DNA of 64,000 nucleotides from Candidatus Gastranaerophilales bacterium (GTDB taxonomy: Bacteria; Cyanobacteriota; Vampirovibrionia; Gastranaerophilales; Gastranaerophilaceae), in contig CALVAQ010000008.1 of NCBI GenBank assembly GCA_944325595.1, positions 1 to 64,000 on the forward strand, written 5' to 3'. Position numbers and translations under genes: made by a program. Under the pieces are notes generated by a model, which saw only the letters and a list, made by a program, of their open reading frames with translations, was not told the origin of the DNA and did no database searches. Within the stretch, counting starts at the first letter, position 1. Each line of letters begins with the position of its first letter. Below are positions 17,157 to 24,547 of this stretch, in pieces.

Positions 17157-17363
17157 TTACTTCCCTTGAAATGTCGTTGTTGTGACTTGTTTTGTAGTGG
17201 TTGTTGTCCCGTCGGCATTTATTTTCATAATGTATTCAATAATACTCATTTGAAACGGCTTATGCATTTTGGGTTTTGTTATGCACAAAGCGGCAGCAGA
17301 GATAATTACAAACAAAAATATTATTATACAAAAGAATTTTAAACTACACTTGCACGCAGACAT
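17157..17363 (-). CDS. Small membrane protein with KPxMHK motif, 68 aa
   Basis: A 68-residue protein with a Cys-containing cytoplasmic start, one membrane span (about 8-28), the motif ITKPKMHKP and a Thr-rich tail. The anchor and motif match the N-terminus of the TonB-like protein at 13074-13814, so the two probably share a partner or a common origin. It begins the minus-strand cluster. A purine-rich AAAAGGAGCAAA lies upstream of its ATG, and the next gene starts 3 bases after its stop. Confidence 0.65.
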   Translation of the reverse strand: MSACKCSLKFFCIIIFLFVIISAAALCITKPKMHKPFQMSIIEYIMKINADGTTTTTKQVTTTTFQGK

Positions 17364-17442
17364 TTGAATTTGCTCCTTTTGTGGAGATTATACAATAAAT
17401 TTTGCAACAAACTCAACTGTTACGGCATCAATCTTTGCAAAA

Positions 17443-20061
17443 TTATATACTTATTCGAAACCCTGCAAGCAAAATGACTCCGTTTCTGCCTCCGTTTCGA
17501 AGCATTGTTTCAAAAAATCCAGTAACTCTATCGCCCCACCTCTTCTGAATACCCGCTCCGTACTGGACATATGGTTTTATAGACAAATCAGGAAGGTAAA
17601 CATCATTTGCCTGAAATTTTGCACTGTCTATTATGTTCCAGACCATAGAAACAGCGACATACGGCTGAAGATAATTTTTGAAATTTCCTATAAATTTTAT
17701 TCTCGGTTCTATTTGAATTGCATTTAAGGGTCTTGTGTTTATGTTCACACCGGATGCTGTTTTGTAATTGAAAGTATTTACAAAAGTGTATGAAGCAAGA
17801 AGTGCCGGCTGAACAATAAATCTCCTTTTTAATGTTTCGAAATTGTACCCGCTCATCTGAGCAATACCGGTATTAAACATTGCAAAATTTTCGTTTCCGA
17901 ATTTTGTTGAAGCTTCGGAAGCTGTAGCACCGGCATTAACTGTCCAGGCAGAAAAGAATTTGCCTTTGTAAAAAGCTGCACTGACTCCGAGAAGTCCGCC
18001 GTTGTTGTATATTCCGTTTCCATCAAAAGCCTGATGGGAACCATTGTACGCCGTATATGCCCCGTACAAACCATACCAGCCGTTTTGAAGTTTTTTTAGT
18101 CCGCTTTCAACTCCGACAATGCTGCCATAACTGACATTTGAGACTCTCGGTCCGTTTTTCAGCCCGACGGATTCAAATGTTGAATATGGTTTAAACCATA
18201 TTCCGCCTTGTTGTTCCGGCATTACAAACGGCGAATATGTAAAATTTTGATTCAGGGCAATTTTGTTTTGGAGAGAATATCCTGTACCTGTTCTTGCCGG
18301 CGTAATCATTACCATATCCAGATTGGAAAATACATTTCTGTAAGTATCTAGCTGAGTCAAATATCCTGAAAGCTGTGTTGCAACAGGAGAGACAAGAATT
18401 GATGAATCAAAACCGTCTCTATACAATCTGAAATCTCCGCTTGCCGGGTCATAGCTGACATTATAATTGTATATAGGTGTACCCAGTGTTGTTTGATTAT
18501 ATGTAACGTGTTCTTTTAAGACATCATCAGCAAAAGGAATAACAAATTCCTCTCCCGTAGGTGCACCTTCTATGCTCAATCCTGCTACATGCAGGACTCC
18601 GCCGCCCGAGAAAGAAGAAGCGGAAATTGTATCCATAATGCGGTTATTCAGGTTCATATCAGCAAATATATTTGCGGTGCCGGACACATTCAAATTGGCA
18701 AAGTTTATATTGTTTATCTCTTTGTTTTGCATATTAAAATTTATGCCGTCATAAAAATTTGTATTTTGTGAACCGAGGTAACTGCTGCCGGCGAGCAGGT
18801 TCAGAGTACCTTTGTTAAAATTAAATGTTCCCGAAAAATCACTGTTTGTTCCGCCGAGATTCAAGGTACCATTGTCATTTTTATTTAATGTACCGGTTCC
18901 GTCTATGCCGCTCAGAATGGTATTTGCTCCTGTACCGTTAAAGTTTACGATGCCGCTGTTTGCGTTAAAGATATCGTTGGGTGTGCCGTTTTGTGCAGTA
19001 TTGTCTTTTAGGGTTGAACTGTCAAGATTTATCGTTCCGAGATTGTAAACGGCTCCGCCCTCTGCTGCTGACAAAGAAGTATCTAGGCTGCTGTTTGTTA
19101 TGGCTGAATTTTTCAAATTTATTGTTGCACCGGTATTATTAAAAATCGCACCGCCGTATCCCTGCTGTCCCGAGGATACTTTGCTGTCATTTATTGAAGA
19201 GTTTTCGAAAGTCAAAGTGCCCGAGTTTGATATTGATCCGCCAAAGGTAATCGTATTTGAACTGCCGCCTCCGTAATTGTTGTCAAAAGAAGAATTTAAA
19301 ACGGTCATTGTACCTGTATTATTTATCGCACCGCCATATGCAATCGGCTGTTCTCTGTCGGATTCTTGTCGTCCGTTCACGTAATTGTTTTCAAAATTTG
19401 AGGCATCAACCGTGATTACCCCCGTGTTATTGAGAGCACCGCCATAGGCATAAACAACCCCATCCGCATGATTTGAAGCAAAATTGACATTGTTGATATC
19501 CATTTGGGCAGTACCGTTGTCATTGTAGCCGTTAGAGAGCGCACCGCCGTATGAACCGGCGCCGTATGTATAATTGCTTTCAAAGTCTGTGTTTGAAATC
19601 TCCATTGAACCGCCATGGAGGTTGTATACAGCACCTGCTACGGCAAAATTCAAGTTTCCTGAATTTGCAAAATTTCTCTCAAAAGATGAATTTTCTATGG
19701 ATGTTTCCCCTCCGCTGTTGAATATAGCCCCTGCAAAATAAGAATTATTGTGAACCTCTCCTTTGCTGTTGAGTATTCTTATTTCGTTAAAGCTGTTATC
19801 TTCGCCGAGAACAAATCCGCCAAAATCCAGACCTCCATCTATGGAGTAATTTTGACCTTCAAAGTTGATGTTGTAGTTATAAAACCTTGTGTTTATTGAC
19901 GAAGTAGCATCAAGGTCATTTGTTAGTGTATAGACATCTCCGTTTTGAAGAACCGAGTTCATCAATTCATAAAATGTTGCTATATCAATTGTTGCCGCAC
20001 AAGCGATTTGTTGAAGCAAAAAATAACATATGACGGATAGTATTATTTTTATTTTTTTCAT
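17443..20061 (-). CDS. Pmp-repeat autotransporter, 872 aa
   Basis: An outer-membrane autotransporter. A signal peptide (1-22) is followed by a passenger of parallel beta-helix type with polymorphic-membrane-protein repeats, visible as alternating GGAI/GGAV/GGAL and FExN or FxxN units from about 110 to 360. A linker leads to a C-terminal beta-barrel from about residue 610 to 872, starting GGIWFKPYSTFES. The barrel is clearly homologous to that of the 1665-aa protein at 50116-55113 (YGSIVG, NGWYGLYGAYTAYNGSHQ). Likely an adhesin or other surface protein. There is no obvious protease triad. Confidence 0.85.
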   Translation of the reverse strand: MKKIKIILSVICYFLLQQIACAATIDIATFYELMNSVLQNGDVYTLTNDLDATSSINTRFYNYNINFEGQNYSIDGGLDFGGFVLGEDNSFNEIRILNSKGEVHNNSYFAGAIFNSGGETSIENSSFERNFANSGNLNFAVAGAVYNLHGGSMEISNTDFESNYTYGAGSYGGALSNGYNDNGTAQMDINNVNFASNHADGVVYAYGGALNNTGVITVDASNFENNYVNGRQESDREQPIAYGGAINNTGTMTVLNSSFDNNYGGGSSNTITFGGSISNSGTLTFENSSINDSKVSSGQQGYGGAIFNNTGATINLKNSAITNSSLDTSLSAAEGGAVYNLGTINLDSSTLKDNTAQNGTPNDIFNANSGIVNFNGTGANTILSGIDGTGTLNKNDNGTLNLGGTNSDFSGTFNFNKGTLNLLAGSSYLGSQNTNFYDGINFNMQNKEINNINFANLNVSGTANIFADMNLNNRIMDTISASSFSGGGVLHVAGLSIEGAPTGEEFVIPFADDVLKEHVTYNQTTLGTPIYNYNVSYDPASGDFRLYRDGFDSSILVSPVATQLSGYLTQLDTYRNVFSNLDMVMITPARTGTGYSLQNKIALNQNFTYSPFVMPEQQGGIWFKPYSTFESVGLKNGPRVSNVSYGSIVGVESGLKKLQNGWYGLYGAYTAYNGSHQAFDGNGIYNNGGLLGVSAAFYKGKFFSAWTVNAGATASEASTKFGNENFAMFNTGIAQMSGYNFETLKRRFIVQPALLASYTFVNTFNYKTASGVNINTRPLNAIQIEPRIKFIGNFKNYLQPYVAVSMVWNIIDSAKFQANDVYLPDLSIKPYVQYGAGIQKRWGDRVTGFFETMLRNGGRNGVILLAGFRISI

Positions 20062-20171
20062 AAAAACAATACTATTTTTTCAAACAATAAAAAGAATACG
20101 GCAATCAGTTATTATTTATTTTGACATGGTCAATATACAGATGTGTTATTTCCTTAATGAAAATAAAAAAG

Positions 20172-22154
20172 CTAGTTATCAAATTTTTCATCATCAATTT
20201 CAGAATGCAAAGCCTTTATAACATCCTGCTCTTTTTTTGCAAGCAATTGAGCATGGGCTGTGTCTGCTTTTTTGAATTTTACGGTTTTCCTCTCAACATC
20301 ATCCCTGACAGCAAAAAGTTCTGAAAAATACAAAGGCAGATTTATTGCTGCAGGATTTTGTGCGAGAAATTTTTCTTTAGATGTATGGTGGACATTTCTC
20401 TTTTTGTCTATGAAAGGACGACCCTCTGATGTGTTTTCCAATATTCTGCCGTCTTCTACGGGGTCAATATTCAAAATAAATTCTTCCCCGTCTTTTGTGA
20501 CAACTTTGATTGAGTAATAAACAAATTCTACGTACCTCGGGGATTTTATACGGGATACGGTAATTTTTGCGCCGTCTGTTGCAGTAAACGAAAATCTTCC
20601 GCCAAAAATATTTCCGTTGGAAAGTCTTTCATGAACCAGATGAGAACTTCTTTGTTCAACAGGTGTATCAAATATTTTTGTTAATTTTTCACAAATATCG
20701 TAAAGAATCATTGAATCAAAATACAAAGCTTTTTGAACATTATTAACTTCAGTAGCAGTTGCTGACAGCTCAGGTTTTTTATTTTGTGTTTTAAGAATAT
20801 TTTTAACCCGCAAATCTTTCGGCAGCCTATGCTGGTTTTTGTCTCTTTTTGCTTCTCTTAAAGCACGTTTTGCCTGTAATTCTTTTTGTTTAATTTCTTT
20901 TGCCTGTTTCTTTTCTGCAAGAATTTTTTGCCTTTCTTCTTTTTGTGCTTTTTTTAAGGCAGCTTGCTGTTTTCTGTTTATTTCTCTTTCTTTCTTTTTC
21001 GATATTTCTTTAGCTTTTAAAGACAATGTCTCCGATATTTCCACGGCAGCTTTTCTGTGTTTCTTTTGTTGTCTTGTTTCATTGATAAAATCAACAAAAC
21101 TCGAAAGTTTATTTTGCGTTATTGAAAGAATTTTTCTTATTTGATATTTTTCAATCTCACTATCCGGAATTGTATAAAGTTTGTTTTGGCGGTAGTCTTT
21201 GTCAAAAGCCAACCCTTCTCTTTGTTTTGCAATTCTTCCGTCATCAAAAAATACAAAGCTGTTTTCTTTCTCATTTTTGTCATTCAAAATTGTAATACGA
21301 AAAGCTCTGTTATCTGTTTGCTTTTGAAAAGGATAAAAAGCAATAGTTTTTTTCTCAAAAGCATTGCTTTTAAATATCAGTCCTTTTGTTTTTTGTGTCA
21401 TTAAATCACCAAAAAACTCTCGTCTCAAAGTAAAAGCATCTCTGTGGCTATGACTGTATAGCAGTTCGGAAATCTCTTCACTCAGACTCTTTATCTGTTC
21501 TATTTCTGGTTTCAATCCCTTGCTGTTTTTTACTTCATTAATCTGAGATATAGTATCAGATACATCTTGATGCCCTAAAATACGTGCCTGCTTTGATAGA
21601 GTGTAATAATTTTGTGCATAGAAATCTACTTTTTTTAAAGATTTTATCATTTTATCAATATATTTGATATTTTTTTCATCTAAAGTATCATCTAATTGCT
21701 GTTTTGAAATATTTTCATCTCTTTTTACGGTCAAAATGCCGTTCTTATCAACTTTAAACTGCATCAACGGCTCGTTTTTAGAATCGAGAACGTTAAAACT
21801 CAAAAGCTCCTGACTGGTTTTTCTCGGATTTGTCTTTATAACCTGAAGAACTTCATTTTGTATAGAAGCCAGAGAATTAAAGAGAAAGCCTTTTATATTC
21901 TCTACAGTTATCATTTCGGGAAATGCGGATTTTATTTTCTTTTGATAAGGTCCGTTATACCTGTTAAGGCTGCTTCTTGCTTGTTCATATGTATCCGCAA
22001 GCTGCTGAACCTTCCGCATTTGAAAATCAGACAGCTTTATTTTCATATCAACATCTTCTGCTTGTTTTCTGCCGAAATTTACGGGAGAAAAAGCAGATAT
22101 TGATTGATGCGGGGTATAAAAATTATTGTATAAAAAGCTGCTGTTAATTTTCAT
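20172..22154 (-). CDS. Large unknown protein with basic coiled coil
   Basis: About 660 residues counting from the ATG at 22154. A TTG 42 bases further upstream keeps the frame open but adds MWQKISF..., which looks non-native. The N-terminus (MKINSSFLYNN, then ISAFSPVNFG) resembles short secretion-like leaders but has no hydrophobic core. Two similar alpha/beta stretches (about 75-330 and 480-620) flank a Lys/Arg/Gln-rich coiled coil at about 375-450 (KKKEREINRKQQAALKKAQK). No known domain is recognised. Isolated between the autotransporter and the CoA-transferase genes. Confidence 0.75.
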   Translation of the reverse strand: MKINSSFLYNNFYTPHQSISAFSPVNFGRKQAEDVDMKIKLSDFQMRKVQQLADTYEQARSSLNRYNGPYQKKIKSAFPEMITVENIKGFLFNSLASIQNEVLQVIKTNPRKTSQELLSFNVLDSKNEPLMQFKVDKNGILTVKRDENISKQQLDDTLDEKNIKYIDKMIKSLKKVDFYAQNYYTLSKQARILGHQDVSDTISQINEVKNSKGLKPEIEQIKSLSEEISELLYSHSHRDAFTLRREFFGDLMTQKTKGLIFKSNAFEKKTIAFYPFQKQTDNRAFRITILNDKNEKENSFVFFDDGRIAKQREGLAFDKDYRQNKLYTIPDSEIEKYQIRKILSITQNKLSSFVDFINETRQQKKHRKAAVEISETLSLKAKEISKKKEREINRKQQAALKKAQKEERQKILAEKKQAKEIKQKELQAKRALREAKRDKNQHRLPKDLRVKNILKTQNKKPELSATATEVNNVQKALYFDSMILYDICEKLTKIFDTPVEQRSSHLVHERLSNGNIFGGRFSFTATDGAKITVSRIKSPRYVEFVYYSIKVVTKDGEEFILNIDPVEDGRILENTSEGRPFIDKKRNVHHTSKEKFLAQNPAAINLPLYFSELFAVRDDVERKTVKFKKADTAHAQLLAKKEQDVIKALHSEIDDEKFDN

Positions 22155-22226
22155 CTCGGTTTGATGAAAACATATAAAAGAAATTTTTTGCCACAAAAAT
22201 ATGTTTAATAAAGAAATATTAAAAAG

Positions 22227-22976
22227 TTATATTTCCATGTATTTCAAATTTTGTGCAATTTTAAAGTTTGCGCCGGTTGATTCTTTTATTTCATCAATAG
22301 AGAACAACGGATTTATTTCTGTTAGCAAAAGTCCCTTGTGTGTAACTTCAAAGACACAGCGTTCAGTAATGATGAGGTCTACCTCTTTGTATGCGGTTAA
22401 AGGCAAGTCACATTTTTTGACAATTTTTATCTGACCTTTTGACATATGCTCCATTGCAACGATAACTTTCTGCGCACCGACGACCAAATCCATAGAACCG
22501 CCCATACCCGGAACCATTTTCCCCGGAATAATCCAGCTGGCAATACTTCCGTCTTCATCAACCTGAAGAGCCCCGAGCACTGTTGCATCGATATGCCCGC
22601 CTCTCATCATGGTAAAAGCCATCTGAGAGTCATAAAAACAGGCACCGTATGTTGCCTCAACATACCCGCCGCCGGCATTTATTACTCTTTTATCAATATT
22701 ATCGCCGCTCTGGTCTTTTCCTACTCCGAGCAATCCGTTTTCTGACTGAAAAATAATATGCATATCGGGTGAAACATAATTTGCAACAGCAGTAGGAAGC
22801 CCTATACCGAGGGTAACAACGTCACCTTCTTTAAATTCTTTTGCCGCTCTTTTTGCGACAATTTCTCTGATTTTATCTTTTGTCAAATCTTCTTTTCTGA
22901 GCGTGTGAGAAATAGGGTCTGTTGTATAGTGAAAAGAGGTTTCATTCTGCAAAGTTTTTTCTTTGGTAAGTTCCAT
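22227..22976 (-). CDS. CoA-transferase beta subunit
   Basis: Family I CoA-transferase subunit B (AtoA/ScoB type), 249 residues. The catalytic glutamate is Glu79 in FQSENGLLGVG. Further family segments are GDVVTLGIGLPTAVANYV, MRGGHIDATVLGALQVDE, PGKMVPGMGGSMDLV and ITERCVFEVT. About 25 N-terminal residues extend beyond the usual start. It directly abuts the alpha subunit with no gap. The pair moves CoA between acetate, butyrate, acetoacetate or similar acids; the exact acid cannot be told. Confidence 0.92.
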   Translation of the reverse strand: MELTKEKTLQNETSFHYTTDPISHTLRKEDLTKDKIREIVAKRAAKEFKEGDVVTLGIGLPTAVANYVSPDMHIIFQSENGLLGVGKDQSGDNIDKRVINAGGGYVEATYGACFYDSQMAFTMMRGGHIDATVLGALQVDEDGSIASWIIPGKMVPGMGGSMDLVVGAQKVIVAMEHMSKGQIKIVKKCDLPLTAYKEVDLIITERCVFEVTHKGLLLTEINPLFSIDEIKESTGANFKIAQNLKYMEI

Positions 22977-23627
22977 TTACTTTTCCCCCTTTACAACAAC
23001 ATAGTCAATAAAAAGTCCCGGAATAACAACCTCATTCGGATCAAGACAGTCTACAAACTCATCTGCCTGAACAATTACCGTCTCAGCAGCTGTTGCCATA
23101 ACAGTATTTAAATTTCTTGTTGTGCCATAATATGAAACATTTCCGAATTTGTCGACCTTAGAGCCGTATATTAGCGCAAAATCTGCACCCAGCGGTTTTT
23201 CAAAGATAAACTTCTTGCCGTCAATTTCCATAGTTTCTTTATCTTTTTCAAGAATTGTGCCGACTCCTGTCGGGGTAAGCACACCGCCCAGCCCGGTGCC
23301 TTTTGCTCTGATTTTTTCAATAAGTGTTCCCATCGGAACAAGCTCTACATCGAGCTCTCCTGACTGCATCTGTTTGCCTGTTTCGGGATTTGTACCTATA
23401 TGTGCGGCAATAAGTTTTTTTACCTGCTTGTTAACAATAAGTTTGCCTTTGTCTGCATGCGGATAAGTAGTATCGTTTGAAATCATTGTAAGATTTTTTG
23501 TTTTTTGTTTAACGAGCTCTTCTATCAATACATCGGGAGCACCGCATTCCAAAAAACCGCCGACCATAATGGTTGCATAATCTTTTATCATACTGACTGC
23601 TTCTTTTGCAGATACTACTCTTTTCAT
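22977..23627 (-). CDS. CoA-transferase alpha subunit
   Basis: Family I CoA-transferase subunit A (AtoD/ScoA type), 216 residues, the standard size. IMVGGFLECGAPDVLIEELV contains the glycine-rich CoA-binding turn, followed by GTLIEKIRAKGTGLGGVLTPTG, KTNTGKK-like GRK region and FALIYGSKVDKFGNVSYYG. Forms a heteromer with the downstream subunit. In a gut anaerobe this is probably fermentative acid or CoA exchange. The surrounding genes give no further pathway clue. Confidence 0.92.
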   Translation of the reverse strand: MKRVVSAKEAVSMIKDYATIMVGGFLECGAPDVLIEELVKQKTKNLTMISNDTTYPHADKGKLIVNKQVKKLIAAHIGTNPETGKQMQSGELDVELVPMGTLIEKIRAKGTGLGGVLTPTGVGTILEKDKETMEIDGKKFIFEKPLGADFALIYGSKVDKFGNVSYYGTTRNLNTVMATAAETVIVQADEFVDCLDPNEVVIPGLFIDYVVVKGEK

Positions 23628-23775
23628 AATGAATATTTATCCTGTTTAAAGTATAAAATTATTCTATTATTAAATCTGTGTTTTGTAAAACAATTATAAT
23701 ATTACACTAATAACTCAAAAGATTATTTTTTGCTAATTTGTAACATAATATGTCTAAAATTTTGTCGGGAATAAA

Positions 23776-23810
23776 AAGACCTGCCATTTATTCATTTATT
23801 GGCAGGTCTT
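23776..23810 (-). terminator. Terminator of the SLOG gene
   Basis: A 10-bp perfect stem, AAGACCTGCC pairing with GGCAGGTCTT, with a short AT-rich loop. Read on the minus strand it is followed by TTTTTAT, directly downstream of the gene ending at 23828. Confidence 0.85.
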
Positions 23811-23827
23811 GAAATTTCTGTTCTATT

Positions 23828-24403
23828 CTAATCCAAATAGAATGCAGTAATAACTTTGTGAGATTCTTCCGCATACTCAATAGCTTTGTGCAAAGTGTTT
23901 GAAGTATGGGACAAGAAACATATAAGCTGCTGGCAATCATCGATAATCTCTCTGTTACAGATGCGGCTGGCATCAGCAAGAGTCATCATTGCTCTGTCCG
24001 CATGTTCGATGATATTCGGAACACCGATTAATTGATCCTGAACATCAGACGGCTGCTGACCGATTGTCTGCGGCAAAATGACTTTCAGTTTTTCAGGATT
24101 AGACTTCATCGCACCTCTGATAGTAGCGGCATTTGTACCCGAAGAGCCGCCGGAGGTAATAATAGTATTGCCCTGAGAAACAAGAGCAAACGATAGTGTT
24201 TCAATAATCTGTTGATGCGTAATCGGCAAGTTGCGGCTACCGATAATAGCAATACGTTTTTCTGACTGCTGTATTGTAGCAAGTTCCATTGCCAATTGAT
24301 CTACAGTGTTTGTTCCGTCTTCCGGTACTTTGTCCAAATCATCATCTATAGGAACCATAATCGATGATTGCTGCTCTTGATTTTCTTTGTTTTCGTCTGA
24401 CAT
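23828..24403 (-). CDS. SLOG-superfamily protein (DNA recombination-mediator A-like)
   Basis: A 191-residue protein with an acidic 30-residue N-terminus and a Rossmann-like SLOG core: IAIIGSRNLPITHQQI, then NTIITSGGSSGTNAAT (nucleotide-binding glycine loop), IRGAMKSNPEKLKVILPQ. This is the fold of DprA and lysine-decarboxylase-like LOG proteins. Cyanobacterial proteins of this shape are often labelled DNA recombination-mediator protein A. It lacks the C-terminal DprA winged helix. Divergent from the PcrA/UvrD helicase gene. Actual ligand and role are unknown. Confidence 0.78.
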   Translation of the reverse strand: MSDENKENQEQQSSIMVPIDDDLDKVPEDGTNTVDQLAMELATIQQSEKRIAIIGSRNLPITHQQIIETLSFALVSQGNTIITSGGSSGTNAATIRGAMKSNPEKLKVILPQTIGQQPSDVQDQLIGVPNIIEHADRAMMTLADASRICNREIIDDCQQLICFLSHTSNTLHKAIEYAEESHKVITAFYLD

Positions 24404-24547
24404 AATTTATCCTGAACTAAGTATTTTACTAAAAAACTTTTTTTGATTATCATAATAATAGCATAAATTGACAAAAATAAAAGGGTTTTTCACAAAAGTT
24501 ACGCAAAAAGCCGGAACTTGAGGGGTAAATCAGGGGATTTGGGAAGA

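Noticed and set aside
22154-22196. Extra N-terminal residues of the large unknown protein from a TTG start
   Set aside because: The added 14 residues look unrelated to the rest and the ATG at 22154 gives a natural N-terminus, though neither start has a strong binding site.
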